DNA of 64,000 nt from Solimonas sp. K1W22B-7 (GCF_003428335.1 NZ_CP031704.1:4278001-4342000); one strand, 5' to 3'. Shown: positions 15,941-25,497, counted from the first letter of the stretch. The notes: generated from the letters alone by a model not told the origin. Numbers and translations are program-made.

Positions 15941-17761
15941 TTACAATCCGGACAGAACGGGGCTCGACAGGGAGATGGGCTCTTCGAACAGCACCGGCGC
16001 GACTTCAACCGCACGCGGCGCGGGGGCGGCAGCAGCACCGCTGGGCAGCAGGATCGTGAACTCGGTTCCCTGCCCCAGGGCCGAGCGAACCTGGATCGAC
16101 CCCTGGTGATCCTCGAGGATGCGATAGACGATCGACAAGCCGAGGCCCGTGCCCTTGCCGACATCCTTGGTGGTGAAGAAAGGCTCGAAGATGTGCTGCT
16201 GGGTCTGCTCGTCCATGCCGCAGCCGTTGTCGGCGATGGCGATCTCGATCCTGTCGCCGAGGTCGCGGGTGCGCAGACGGATCCAGCCTGGGCCATCGAT
16301 GGCCTGCGCCGCGTTGGTGATCAGGTTCAGGAAGACCTGGTTGAGCTGCGAGGGCGCGCAGGGGATCTTCGGCAACTCGCCATACTCGCGCTGGACTTCG
16401 ATGCGATGCTTGAGCTGTCCCTGGCAGATCTTCAGCGCGTTATCCAGGCCATCGTTGATGCTGGAGCGTTCGTTCAGCGAGCGATCCACGCGCGAGAAGT
16501 CCTTGAGGCTGATCACCAGGTCGGAGATCTGTACCAGGCCATGCTCCGCGTCGGCCAGCAGCACATCGATCTCCTCGGGGCCCTCCTCCGGGTGCCAGCG
16601 CCGCTTGGCCTCCTGCAGCTGGCCGAGCGCATCGCCCGCCTGCGGGCCGGCCAGCGGCAACATCGCCTCGTAGGCCTGGATCAGTCCACGCAGGCCCGGC
16701 AGGCCCTCGCGCACGGTCTCGACATTGCTGCGTGCATAACCCAGCGGCGTATTGATTTCGTGCGCCACGCCCGCCACCAGCTGGCCCAGCGAGGCCATCT
16801 TCTCCGACTGGATCAGCTGCACCTGCTGCGTGCGCAGCTCGTCCATGGCCTTGCGCAGTTCCTGCGTGCGGACCTCCACCAGTTCCTCCAGGTGGGAGTT
16901 GGCGGCATCCAGCTCGGCATAGCTGCGGCGCAGGCGCCAGCCACCGAGGCCGAAGACCGAGAGCAGCGCCAGGGCGTAGATCGCCAGCGCCAGGCGGTAG
17001 CGCGCCACCGCCGCCTCGTTCGCGGCGTAGTGCGCCTGGTAGACGCTCATGGCCCGGTTCAGGGCCGGCGTGGTCGGGATTTCGCTCAAGGCCGCCATGC
17101 GGCCGCGGAGTCCGTCCTTGGTCGCGCGGACGCTGTCGGCACTGTCCAGCAGGCTGTCCACCGCCTGCACCAGCGATGCATCCGGCAAGCGGCGCACGTC
17201 CGTGCTGATCGCCCCCAGCAGCGCCACGATCTCCGGGCGGTTGGCGGGATTGGACTGGATGCTGTAGGTCGTCAGCTCGCTGAGCAGGCTCATGACCTTG
17301 CGCTGCAGCGCTGCGGCGCCCTCGCTGCTCAGGCCCTTGAGCACCGGGTCGGCCTGGCGGCGCAGCTGCTTGAAGGCGGAGAAGAACTGCTGCAGGTCGC
17401 CGCGATAGAGATCCAGCTCCGCCTGCTTGTCTTCGGCCAGCCGGAAGTAGTCGCGCACCGCCTTGTCGATCTGCGGCGGCAGCTTGTCCTTGGGCAGCCA
17501 GCTCTGCCGCAGGGCCTGCCGGGCGGTCGTCAGCTGCCCCACCGTCTCTTTCAGGGTCTCCGGCTCCGCATCCAGTGCCAGTCGCGAGCGCGCGACCTCC
17601 TGGTCCAGGCTGGTCTCCAGCTCCATGACCCGTTGCAGGTGTCCTAAACGCTCGGTATGTCGCCGCAGGTCCATGGGCGGGGCCTGCGTCTTGAGCAAGA
17701 GCAGACCCAGGACCGCCAGAGCCATGAATACGGCCACGAACACGATGATTCGGCGGAGCAT
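15941..17761 (-). CDS. Membrane sensor histidine kinase (HisKA/HATPase)
   Basis: 606 residues from the ATG of MLRRIIVF, after a GGGG-rich ribosome site. A first membrane helix (about 4-25), a large helical periplasmic domain and a second helix (about 265-285) flank a sensor. A coiled coil leads to the phospho-acceptor motif VAGVAHEINTPLG. The ATP-binding domain has the N-box NLITNAAQA, G1 DNGCGMD and GKGTGLGLSIV. The architecture resembles four-helix-bundle sensor kinases. The response regulator gene follows immediately. The signal is unknown. Confidence 0.93.
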   Translation of the reverse strand: MLRRIIVFVAVFMALAVLGLLLLKTQAPPMDLRRHTERLGHLQRVMELETSLDQEVARSRLALDAEPETLKETVGQLTTARQALRQSWLPKDKLPPQIDKAVRDYFRLAEDKQAELDLYRGDLQQFFSAFKQLRRQADPVLKGLSSEGAAALQRKVMSLLSELTTYSIQSNPANRPEIVALLGAISTDVRRLPDASLVQAVDSLLDSADSVRATKDGLRGRMAALSEIPTTPALNRAMSVYQAHYAANEAAVARYRLALAIYALALLSVFGLGGWRLRRSYAELDAANSHLEELVEVRTQELRKAMDELRTQQVQLIQSEKMASLGQLVAGVAHEINTPLGYARSNVETVREGLPGLRGLIQAYEAMLPLAGPQAGDALGQLQEAKRRWHPEEGPEEIDVLLADAEHGLVQISDLVISLKDFSRVDRSLNERSSINDGLDNALKICQGQLKHRIEVQREYGELPKIPCAPSQLNQVFLNLITNAAQAIDGPGWIRLRTRDLGDRIEIAIADNGCGMDEQTQQHIFEPFFTTKDVGKGTGLGLSIVYRILEDHQGSIQVRSALGQGTEFTILLPSGAAAAPAPRAVEVAPVLFEEPISLSSPVLSGL

Positions 17762-17872
17762 CCCAACCCCCTTTCCCCTGCAGCGTCGCACGTCTTCCGG
17801 GCCAAGTCCCCACCCTGGCCCTGAAGGTCTGGCCAGGCGCCGATCAAGGCGGCGCCTGCGGCCTTTGCGACC

Positions 17873-19174
17873 TCAGAGATTCCCGACGGCTTCCCGTCGC
17901 GCAATCTCCTGGTCGACGAATTTGATCCAGTTGCCCGCGGCCTGTGCCAGCGCCGGCGACTCGGCCGCCGACACGAAGTGCTGCCGGGCCTCGGCGTAGT
18001 GGTTGGCGTTGAACAGCGCGGTGCCCAGCTGCATGTGCGCGTCGGCGCGCTTGTCCAGGTTCCTGGCCTTCAGGGCCTCCTTGAATGCATCGGCCGCGCT
18101 GTCCCAGTCGCCGACCTCGTTGTAGGCCTGGCCCAGGTAAACGTAGTGCTTGGCCTCGCCGCTCATGCCGGCCACTTTCTTCAGGATCGGAATCTGCTGC
18201 TTGAACTCCCGGGACAGGGCCAGCGCCTGCGCGTAGAGCTGCAGGTTTTCCACATTCATCCGGATCGTCTTGTTCTTGAATCCCTGCGTCATGACGCGGA
18301 CCGCGGGGAACGGCGCCTGCTGCACCATGTACAGGCGCGCCAGGTTCAGCAGATCGGACTCCCGGCTGATGAGCTTGCCCCGGTACGCGGCATGCAGCAG
18401 GTTGACCTGCTCCAGCTGCTGGTCCATCAGGCCGCGCATGCCGGCGAGCTGCTGCCAGTAGGTGTCCTTGCCGGGCTGCAGGCGCACCAGGATTTCCAGC
18501 ACCTTGGCGGCCTTCGCGTATTCCTTGCGCTCGTAGTAGATCGCGCGCAGCAATGCCAGGGCGGCTTCCTTCGGCGCCTGGCCACGCTCGGTGGAAATCC
18601 TGATCGAGGTCGTCAGGGCCTTCTCGGCTTCAGGGAACTTCTGCGTCTGGTAGTAGGCCTGGGCCAGCAGGGCGTAGCCCTCGGGGCTGGGTTCGGCCAC
18701 CACCGACAACCACTTGTTCACCACCGCGATCGCGCGCGGATAGTCCTCGACGATGAAGTAGAGCTGCGACATCGCGTAGAGGCTGTTGTCGCGCAGCCCC
18801 TCCGGCAGGTTCGGCTGCTTCAGCACCGTGGCGTAGGACTCGATGGCCTTCGGCACATTGTCCATCGAGTAGTACGTGGCGGCGTAGAGGTTGTACAGCG
18901 TCGCCCGCTCGTAGTCGTTGAGCTTGGCCTCGCCAGCCCGCAGGCCCTCGAGCGCCGCCAGCGAACCCTTGTAGTCCTTGGCCTCGAAGGCCTTCTGCGC
19001 GGCCTCCATCTTCTTGTAGGTCTCGGCGCGGATGACCTGCGTCTGCTTGGTCGGCGGAGGCACAGGCTTGCCCTTGTCCTTCTCCTTGGCATCGGCTGCG
19101 ACCAGGGTCAGGGCGACGGCGGCCGCCATCAGGCCGGCGAGGAAATTCTTGCGGAAAGTCACGGCGCGCCTCAC
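17873..19174 (-). CDS. Periplasmic TPR protein of the TonB operon
   Basis: About 433 residues with a signal peptide (ALTLVAADA) and repeated TPR helices from about 50 to 420. The listed GTG start overlaps the TonB stop as GTGA. A GTG 12 bases further in (19162) has a better GAGG site and also gives a good signal peptide, so the exact start is uncertain. TPR proteins of this kind close TtpC-type TonB operons in marine and other gammaproteobacteria, where they are thought to stabilise or couple the complex in the periplasm. Confidence 0.85.
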   Translation of the reverse strand: MRRAVTFRKNFLAGLMAAAVALTLVAADAKEKDKGKPVPPPTKQTQVIRAETYKKMEAAQKAFEAKDYKGSLAALEGLRAGEAKLNDYERATLYNLYAATYYSMDNVPKAIESYATVLKQPNLPEGLRDNSLYAMSQLYFIVEDYPRAIAVVNKWLSVVAEPSPEGYALLAQAYYQTQKFPEAEKALTTSIRISTERGQAPKEAALALLRAIYYERKEYAKAAKVLEILVRLQPGKDTYWQQLAGMRGLMDQQLEQVNLLHAAYRGKLISRESDLLNLARLYMVQQAPFPAVRVMTQGFKNKTIRMNVENLQLYAQALALSREFKQQIPILKKVAGMSGEAKHYVYLGQAYNEVGDWDSAADAFKEALKARNLDKRADAHMQLGTALFNANHYAEARQHFVSAAESPALAQAAGNWIKFVDQEIARREAVGNL

Positions 19175-19926
19175 TTCTTGTCCAGCTCGAAGCGGATCAG
19201 GTGCTGCACGTTCGGCACCGCGATCGGCCTGCCGCTTTCGACGCGCGGCTTGTATTTGAACTTCGTCACCGCCTTCTTGGCGGCCTCATCGAATACGCCG
19301 GGCGGCGAAGACTCGAGCACGACCGGATCGACGACCGTGCCCGCTTCCGTCACCGTGAACTTCAGCAGCACCCAGCCCTCGATGCCCTGCGTCTGGGCGC
19401 GCGCCGGGTACATCGGCGCGACCTTGACGATCGGCAGGTATTCACCATCGGTGGACGACAGGCCGAAGTTGGCCTTGACCTGCGTCGTGTTCTCCAGCGA
19501 CATGTTGATGGCGATGTTGTTGTTCACCGGTCCCTGGATCTGCTGGCTTTGCACCGGGACCTCCGGTGGCGCCTCCGGGCGGTCCGGCATTTCCGGTGGC
19601 TTGCGCTCGCGGGTCTCGATCTCGAAATTCTTCGCCAGGCGCAGGAAGTCCACCGTGGGCAGGATTTCGCTGGTTCCCCCCGCGCCGGTAGTGCCGGAGA
19701 TCAGGGCGTGCAGGGTCCAGAACAGGCCGAACATCGCCACGCAAGCCAGGACCATCGCCGGGATGAAACGGAAGATGCTGAGCTGGAAGCCGGCCGCGCC
19801 AGCACCACCGCCATTGCCACCGGTCTTGCCGCGAGCGGGGCCAGAGGGCGGCGGGGGAACGCCATGCTTTCGGTCGGCAATGAACAACGGCACGCCGCCG
19901 GATTCGATCGGAGCGGAATTCGCCAT
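19171..19926 (-). CDS. tonB: TonB energy-transducing protein
   Basis: 251 residues: a Gly-rich cytoplasmic tail of about 45 residues, one membrane helix (about 52-77), a proline-rich periplasmic segment (PPEMPDRPEAPPEVPVQ) and a C-terminal TonB domain with YPARAQTQGIEGWVLLKFTV and FKYKP. It transmits proton-motive force from the ExbB/ExbD motor to outer-membrane transporters. The cytoplasmic extension is longer than in E. coli TonB. The start overlaps the ExbD stop by one base (TGATG). Confidence 0.93.
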   Translation of the reverse strand: MANSAPIESGGVPLFIADRKHGVPPPPSGPARGKTGGNGGGAGAAGFQLSIFRFIPAMVLACVAMFGLFWTLHALISGTTGAGGTSEILPTVDFLRLAKNFEIETRERKPPEMPDRPEAPPEVPVQSQQIQGPVNNNIAINMSLENTTQVKANFGLSSTDGEYLPIVKVAPMYPARAQTQGIEGWVLLKFTVTEAGTVVDPVVLESSPPGVFDEAAKKAVTKFKYKPRVESGRPIAVPNVQHLIRFELDKK

Positions 19927-20336
19927 CAGCCACCCTCCCCTTTGGTTGCCACCGACACGCTCTGCACGCCACCGGCACGGACCTGGTCCATCACCTGGGC
20001 CATGACCCCGCTCTCCGACATCCGGTCGGCCAGGATCACGACCGTGTCCTCGGGCCTTTCGGCATGCATGCGCTCCACCAGCGCGCGCACCTCCGGCATA
20101 TTGACCTTCTTGCGGTCCATCCAGACCTCGCCGTTGGGCTTGATCGCGATCAGGATGTTGCCGGAGACCTTGGCCTCTGCCGTCTCCGCCTGCTCCTTGT
20201 CGACCTTGACGCCGGCCTGCTTGACGAAGGAGGTGATGATGATGAAAAAGATCAGCAGGTTCAGGACGAAATCCAGCATCGGCGCAAGGTCGATGCCGTG
20301 ATGTCCATCATCCTGTGCGTGGCGGCGGGCTAGCAT
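19926..20336 (-). CDS. exbD: ExbD/TolR biopolymer transport protein
   Basis: 136 residues with one N-terminal membrane helix. The conserved proton-path Asp is in APMLDFVLNLLIFF, followed by a periplasmic domain with VVILADRMSESG. It forms the inner-membrane motor with ExbB. This is the second of two adjacent exbD genes; the pair may supply an asymmetric or alternative stator. It overlaps tonB by one base. Confidence 0.93.
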   Translation of the reverse strand: MLARRHAQDDGHHGIDLAPMLDFVLNLLIFFIIITSFVKQAGVKVDKEQAETAEAKVSGNILIAIKPNGEVWMDRKKVNMPEVRALVERMHAERPEDTVVILADRMSESGVMAQVMDQVRAGGVQSVSVATKGEGG

Positions 20337-20362
20337 GGGTTTCTCCTCGGCGCGCTTTTGTT

Positions 20363-20788
20363 TTACTTGCTCGTGGTCGGCTGCAGCAGCACGTTCATCG
20401 CGCCACCGGCCCTGGCCTGGTCCATGGCCTTGACCACCACGCCCGTCGGGGCCTTGGTGTTGGCCACGACGATCACCGGGCCATCGGGCTTCTCGCCACG
20501 GAAGCGCTCGACGTTGGCACGGATCGAGGCCGCATCGATCAGGCGCTGGTCGATCGAGATGTCACCGCTCTTGTGCACGGCGATGAACAGCGTGCCCTTG
20601 TCGTCCTCTTCCTGCTTCTGGTTCTGCGGCGTTGGAGGCGGCGTGTTGAGGCTCAGGCCGACTTCCTTGACGAAGACCGCGGTGATGATGAAGAAGATCA
20701 GCAGGTTCAGGACGAAGTCGAGCATCGGCGCGAGGTCGATGGCCTCTTCGTCGTGCTCTACGTGCTGGCGGCGGTGGCGCATTCCCAT
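20363..20788 (-). CDS. exbD: ExbD/TolR biopolymer transport protein, second copy
   Basis: 141 residues, clearly related to the next gene: the same APMLDFVLNLLIFFI helix with the functional Asp, then a more charged linker (QNQKQEEDDKG) and a periplasmic domain with VIVVANTKAP. Two different ExbD proteins in one operon are usual in TtpC-type TonB systems. The stop is 26 bases before the second exbD start. Confidence 0.93.
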   Translation of the reverse strand: MGMRHRRQHVEHDEEAIDLAPMLDFVLNLLIFFIITAVFVKEVGLSLNTPPPTPQNQKQEEDDKGTLFIAVHKSGDISIDQRLIDAASIRANVERFRGEKPDGPVIVVANTKAPTGVVVKAMDQARAGGAMNVLLQPTTSK

Positions 20789-20800
20789 GGGAAGTCTGTC

Positions 20801-21325
20801 CTAGAACGTGAAGCGGTCGGCCAGCAATTCCGTCTGCTTGCGGATCGCCGACTGGAAATGAAACACCGGGTACATGCCGGTGACGCTCACCGCCAGGCCG
20901 GTCATGGTGCAGTTCATGGCCTTGGACACACCGGAAGCCATGGTCCTTGCGTCTGCCGACCCCAGGATCGCCATGCTGTCGAACACCTCGAGCATGCCGT
21001 GGACCGTCCCCACCAGGCCCAACAGCGGGCACATGGGAATCAACACCTTGAGCACCGGCATGTTCTCGGCCATCGCGCCGTTCAGGCGCGAGATCATGGC
21101 CTTGCGCACCTGGTGCGAAGCCCAGGACTGGTGCTCCGGACGGCCCTTCCAGTCGGCCAGCAGGCCCGTGACCATCGGCGACAGCTGGGTCTGGAAGAAC
21201 CACAGGCGCTCGAAGATCAGGGTCCACATGAGGATCCCCGCCAGCAGGATCCACAGGACCAGCGGGCCGCCCGCGATGATCAGCTGGCCGACCGCGTGGA
21301 ACGGGGCGAGCAGGACTTCAGGCAT
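20801..21325 (-). CDS. exbB: ExbB/TolQ-type proton channel protein
   Basis: 174 residues with three membrane segments and the MotA/TolQ/ExbB signature PLLGLVGTVHGMLEVF, then MNCTMTGLAVSVTGMYPVF. It forms the proton channel with ExbD. GAGAAG lies upstream of the ATG. The start overlaps the stop of the larger MotA/TolQ/ExbB gene by 8 bases, so translation is probably coupled. Confidence 0.93.
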   Translation of the reverse strand: MPEVLLAPFHAVGQLIIAGGPLVLWILLAGILMWTLIFERLWFFQTQLSPMVTGLLADWKGRPEHQSWASHQVRKAMISRLNGAMAENMPVLKVLIPMCPLLGLVGTVHGMLEVFDSMAILGSADARTMASGVSKAMNCTMTGLAVSVTGMYPVFHFQSAIRKQTELLADRFTF

Positions 21326-22694
21326 GGGTGCGCTTCTCGATCAGCTCGGCCAGCAGGCCCGTGCTCTGCTCGTCGAGAATCTGGGTGATGCGCTTGGAAC
21401 GGCTCTGCAGGGCGGAGTTGGCGAACAGCAGCGGGATCGCGATGCCCAGGCCCAGCAGCGTGGCGATCATGGCCATGGAAATACCGGCGGCCATCAGCTT
21501 CGGATCACCCGAGCCGGACTCGGTGATGACCTGGAAGGTGTGGATCATGCCGACGACGGTGCCGACCAGGCCCAGCAACGGACCGGCCGCCACGGCGAGC
21601 TTGAGGAAGGACTGGCCGCGTTCCAGCGGCGGCAGTTCCTTCAGCACGGCTTCGGAGATGCGCAGTTCCACCACTTCGGCATCCTCGGTGGCCTTCGGCG
21701 CGTTGCCGCCCTTGAAGGACAGCAGCACGCGCCCCAACGGGTTGTCCGCAGCCAGGTTCGACAGGTTGCCGAGCTGGCGGTTGACCTTGGCGCTGGTGAT
21801 GGTCAGGTAGATGAACTGGTAGATCGCAACCAGGGTACCGATCAGGCCCAGGGCGATGATGATGTAGCCCACCGCTTCGCCTTCGACGACGCGATCCACC
21901 ATGCTCGGACGCTGCGAGAACAGCGACAGCAGCACGCCACGGGTGGGATCGACGACCATGGCGTGATAGCCCGAGCCCTCCTCTTCGAAGTCCCCGGCGA
22001 TGCCACCGAAATTGCTCGGTGGCTGCTTGGGGGGCGTGGAGAAGGTGCCGCCGCCGTACTCCAGGAACTGGCCCTCGGAGATCGCGACGAAGGGACCGAC
22101 ACGCAGGACGGTCTTCTCGGTCTGGCCGCCGTCCGGTGCGGTGACCTTGGCCTGGATGCGGCTGATCTTGCCGCCCTCGGTCATTTCGCGCTGCATCTCG
22201 AACCAGAAGCGGTTCAGGTCTTCCATCGGCGGCATGGTCTTGGTCTGCGCCAGGCGGTCGATCTGCGGTACGCGATCCGGAAACTGCGCCGTGAGCATGC
22301 TGTTGCGGGCGACGGTGGCAAAATCGCCGGCGGTCTGGCGCATGACGCCGAACAGTTCGCCGAGGTTGCCAGCCTTGATGTCGCGGGCCTTGGTCAGCTC
22401 GCCGATCTGCGAGTCGTTCGCTTCGAATTGTCGGGCCAGCGCCGCGGCCTGGTTCTCCAGGGCGGTCTTCTCGGCATTGGCCTCGCCCAGCAGCTTGCCC
22501 TGCTGGTCGCGGGCGGCAGCAAAGCGGGCTTCGCGATCGGTATTGGCCTTGGCGTCGCGGGCGTCGGCGGTACGGACCTGCTCGAGCAGTTCGTCCAGGG
22601 TCTTGGCAGTGGCCGGGGCCTGCTGGGCGAGGGCCGGCAGGCCGATGACGCCAAGGGTCAGGGCGGCGGTGAGCTTGAGGGTTTTGAAGTTCAT
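21318..22694 (-). CDS. TtpC-like MotA/TolQ/ExbB protein with periplasmic coiled-coil domain
   Basis: 458 residues: a signal peptide (about 1-23, cleavage after PALA), a coiled-coil periplasmic region (about 30-110), a folded periplasmic part, then three membrane helices in the C-terminal 180 residues with PLLGLVGTVVGMIHTF. This is the layout of TtpC, the extra inner-membrane component required by the Vibrio TonB2 system. It should assemble with ExbB and the two ExbD proteins. It begins 3 bases after the DUF3450 gene. Confidence 0.9.
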   Translation of the reverse strand: MNFKTLKLTAALTLGVIGLPALAQQAPATAKTLDELLEQVRTADARDAKANTDREARFAAARDQQGKLLGEANAEKTALENQAAALARQFEANDSQIGELTKARDIKAGNLGELFGVMRQTAGDFATVARNSMLTAQFPDRVPQIDRLAQTKTMPPMEDLNRFWFEMQREMTEGGKISRIQAKVTAPDGGQTEKTVLRVGPFVAISEGQFLEYGGGTFSTPPKQPPSNFGGIAGDFEEEGSGYHAMVVDPTRGVLLSLFSQRPSMVDRVVEGEAVGYIIIALGLIGTLVAIYQFIYLTITSAKVNRQLGNLSNLAADNPLGRVLLSFKGGNAPKATEDAEVVELRISEAVLKELPPLERGQSFLKLAVAAGPLLGLVGTVVGMIHTFQVITESGSGDPKLMAAGISMAMIATLLGLGIAIPLLFANSALQSRSKRITQILDEQSTGLLAELIEKRTHA

Positions 22695-22697
22695 GGC

Positions 22698-23462
22698 TTA
22701 CTTGCTCGCGGCGGCCTGGATGGGGACGATCAGCAGGTTCGGGGAGGTCTGCTTCTTGGCGACCTTCAGGCCTTCCTTGACGCCTTCGGTGTAGTCGTCA
22801 TCGGCCGTCCAGTCCTTCTTGTCGCGGTCCCAGTAGCCGGTCTCGGCGCCATCGGGGGTCTGGTAGAACAGGCCGACGCGGCCCACGCGCAGGAAGTCCA
22901 CTTCCTTGTCGGCCAGCTTGCCCTTGTAGGCTTCGATCGTGCGGCCGTATTCCATCTCGATCTGGTAGGCCTCGACGATGCGGCGGTACTTTTCAGAGAC
23001 CGTGACGTCGGCGCGCGGCATCATTTCCTTGAGCTTCTCGACGCGACCGGCGCGCTCCTGCTTCAGGAACGGCACGTCCAGCGCCACGAACTGCTCGAGG
23101 GAGTCCAGCATGCGCACCATCAGCGGCTGGATCTCGATGTTGGTGCGGTCCAGCTCGGCCGATTCCTGGCGGATCGCCTCCATCTCCTCTTCCTGCGACT
23201 TGAGCTGCGCGCGCAGCTGCTGCAGGTAGAGCTTCAGGCCTTCGCTTTCGCGCAGGGTGGTGCGGTACTGGTCGGCGATGTCGCGACCTTCGTCGGCCAT
23301 GGCGTCGACGCGCTTCTGGGACTCGACCTGGGCGACCAGCCATTGGTTGCCCGTTGCAGTCACGTCCTTCACCGTGGCCGCGGAGGCCGCGACGACAAAG
23401 AACGTCACGGCCAGAGGAATCGCCACGCGGGCAACCCGTTTTGCTGTCTTGAACACGTACAT
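22698..23462 (-). CDS. DUF3450 family periplasmic coiled-coil protein
   Basis: 254 residues from the ATG after GGAGGAG. A signal peptide (to about residue 28, VVAASA), a long coiled coil (about 50-100, rich in E, Q, R and L) and a C-terminal domain with FLRVGRVGLFYQTPDG and WDRDKKDW match DUF3450. The family is almost always the first gene of TtpC-type TonB operons, as here. The function is unknown but it probably contacts the periplasmic coiled coil of the TtpC-like protein. The promoter should be in the 80 bases upstream. Confidence 0.9.
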   Translation of the reverse strand: MYVFKTAKRVARVAIPLAVTFFVVAASAATVKDVTATGNQWLVAQVESQKRVDAMADEGRDIADQYRTTLRESEGLKLYLQQLRAQLKSQEEEMEAIRQESAELDRTNIEIQPLMVRMLDSLEQFVALDVPFLKQERAGRVEKLKEMMPRADVTVSEKYRRIVEAYQIEMEYGRTIEAYKGKLADKEVDFLRVGRVGLFYQTPDGAETGYWDRDKKDWTADDDYTEGVKEGLKVAKKQTSPNLLIVPIQAAASK

Positions 23463-23542
23463 CGTTGGTCTCCTCCGTAATACGGTTTGATCGCGCCCGG
23501 GACCGACCCGGTTCGACCAGTAAGCAATGCCCGGATGCCGCT

Positions 23543-24283
23543 TCAGACGCCCTGCATGCTGGCCAGGGGCCGGAGGATCACGTCCTCCATCACCGACCTG
23601 CGGGACATCTGGTATGCATCCACGAAAACATTCGCGATATCGGCGGCCGACATCAGCTTCTCGAGATCGACGCCGGTACCGGCCCAGGACGGCGATTCCG
23701 TCGGGCCCGGGTAGACGCAGCACACGCGGATACCCCGGCTCGCGACTTCCGCGCGCAATGCCTTGGAGAACCCCGCGACGCCATGCTTGGCGGCACAGTA
23801 GGCCGCGTTGTTGGCCAGGCCCGTCAGCCCGGAGGTCGAGGACATCAGGAAGATGTCGCCGCTGCCGCGGGCCAGCATGGCCGCCAGGAAAGCGCGGGTC
23901 ACCGCGAACATGCTGACCAGGTTGTCCTGCAGCACCTGCAGGAACTCCGATACCTGCATTTCATGGGCCGCGCCGCCGCGCCAGCGCCCGGCATTGTTGA
24001 TCAGCACGTCCACATGCCCGAAGCGGCCGTGAACCTCGGCGGCCATGCGTTCGACCTGGACGTTGTCGTTGAGATCGGCCGGCAGGGCCTCGACCTCCGC
24101 ACCCGCCTGCCGACAGCGCTCGGCGATCGCGCCCAAGTGCTTGGGATTCGTTGCGACCAGCGCCAAGCGCGCGCCGGGAATGCGGTTCGCAAAACACTCG
24201 GCAATGGCCGCACCGATGCCCTGCGATGCACCGGTGACGACCACCACCGGACCCTGGGCTGGCTGGGCGCTCTTCACGGTCAT
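23543..24283 (-). CDS. Short-chain dehydrogenase/reductase (SDR)
   Basis: 246 residues with TGASQGIG, NNAG, SSTSG and YCAAK. Its ATG overlaps the ferredoxin reductase stop as ATGA, so the two are co-translated. The C-terminus is short and lacks an extra domain. It is a probable NAD(P)-dependent alcohol/ketone oxidoreductase of the Region C pathway; the substrate is unknown. Confidence 0.88.
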   Translation of the reverse strand: MTVKSAQPAQGPVVVVTGASQGIGAAIAECFANRIPGARLALVATNPKHLGAIAERCRQAGAEVEALPADLNDNVQVERMAAEVHGRFGHVDVLINNAGRWRGGAAHEMQVSEFLQVLQDNLVSMFAVTRAFLAAMLARGSGDIFLMSSTSGLTGLANNAAYCAAKHGVAGFSKALRAEVASRGIRVCCVYPGPTESPSWAGTGVDLEKLMSAADIANVFVDAYQMSRRSVMEDVILRPLASMQGV

Positions 24284-25497
24284 GCCACCAGTGACTTCAG
24301 CGCAACGGATTCATCGGCCAGCAGGGCCGGGTCCGAGCGCAGCCGGCCGGCCACCATCTTCTTGCCCAGCATGAATTCCTGCGGCCGGTTGACCGCATCC
24401 ACGGCGATCACGATGCCGTCCTGCAGGTAGAACGCCGCAAAGCTGTCGGCCTCCATCGAACCGCGGACGACCACGCGGTCGTGGCCGTTCGACAAGCCGA
24501 CCATCTGCAGCTTGAGGTGATACTGGTCCGACCAGAACCAGGGCACGCCCGCATGGGCGAGCTGCTTGCCGCAGATCGTGGCCGCGGCCACCCGCGCCTG
24601 CTCACTGGCGTTGGGCACCGACTCCAGGCGCATGCGCCGCCCGAAGAAACCGTTCTCGTGATTGGTGCAGTCGCCGGCGGCGAGGATGTCTGGATCGCTG
24701 GTCTGCGAGTACAGGTCGACGATGATGCCGTTGTCGACCGCCAGCCCGCAGCGCTCCGCCAGCTCCGTGTTCGGGATCAGGCCGATGCCGACGATGATGA
24801 CGTCCGCGGGCAGGCGCGTGCCATCCTGCAGGATCACCGCCTCCGCCTGCGCATCGCCTTCCAGCGCCTGCACGCCCACGCCCAGGCGGATATCCACGCC
24901 TTTGCGCCGGTGCACGGAGTCGTAGTACTGCGACAGCTCGGGTCCGGTGACACGGGCCAGTAGCCGCGGCAGTGCCTCGACCAGGGTGACCTTCAGTCCG
25001 GTCTTGATGCCGACCGCGGCAACTTCCAGGCCGATGTAGCCGCCGCCGATGATCACCAGCCGCTGTTCCGGCCTGAACTGATCGCGGAGCCGGCGGATAT
25101 CGTCGATGGTGCGGACGTAGTGCACGTTCGGCTTGTCGGCGCCCGGCAGTGTCAGGCGCCGCGCGCGTCCACCGGTGGTGAGCGCGAGCTTGTCGTAGCC
25201 GACGGTTTCGCCGTCCGCCAGCGTCAGGGCATGCGCCGCACGATCGATCGAGCTCACGCTCACGCCGGTGCGCAATTCGATGTCGTGCTTGGCGTAGGCT
25301 TCGCGGGTCTTGATGTACAAGCCTTCCTCGCCCATCTCGCCCGACAGAAACGCCTTGGACAGGGGCGGACGGCGGTAGGGCACGGAAGTTTCGTCGCCGA
25401 TCAGGACGATGCGGCCGCCGTAGCCCGCCTGGCGCAGCGCGCTGGCCAGATCGCTGCCCGCCTGGCCCGCACCGACGATGACCGTGGTGCCGCTCAT
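24280..25497 (-). CDS. FAD-dependent ferredoxin reductase (putidaredoxin/rhodocoxin reductase type)
   Basis: 405 residues. FAD-binding GAGQAGSDLA at the N-terminus, YRRPPLSKAFL, the NADH-binding GGGYIGLEVAAVG and ILAAGDCTNHEN are diagnostic of the family that reduces [2Fe-2S] ferredoxins. It is the only ferredoxin reductase in the window, so it is the likely partner of the P450 ferredoxin at 2962-3288. It could instead serve the small ferredoxin at 49424-49618. A copy of the shared operator lies about 220 bases upstream of the start. Confidence 0.92.
   Translation of the reverse strand: MSGTTVIVGAGQAGSDLASALRQAGYGGRIVLIGDETSVPYRRPPLSKAFLSGEMGEEGLYIKTREAYAKHDIELRTGVSVSSIDRAAHALTLADGETVGYDKLALTTGGRARRLTLPGADKPNVHYVRTIDDIRRLRDQFRPEQRLVIIGGGYIGLEVAAVGIKTGLKVTLVEALPRLLARVTGPELSQYYDSVHRRKGVDIRLGVGVQALEGDAQAEAVILQDGTRLPADVIIVGIGLIPNTELAERCGLAVDNGIIVDLYSQTSDPDILAAGDCTNHENGFFGRRMRLESVPNASEQARVAAATICGKQLAHAGVPWFWSDQYHLKLQMVGLSNGHDRVVVRGSMEADSFAAFYLQDGIVIAVDAVNRPQEFMLGKKMVAGRLRSDPALLADESVALKSLVA

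Noticed and set aside
20874-23480. 868-codon plus-strand ORF opposite the TonB operon
   Set aside because: Antisense shadow of ExbB, TtpC-like and DUF3450 genes; no family resemblance and composition typical of GC-rich complement frames.
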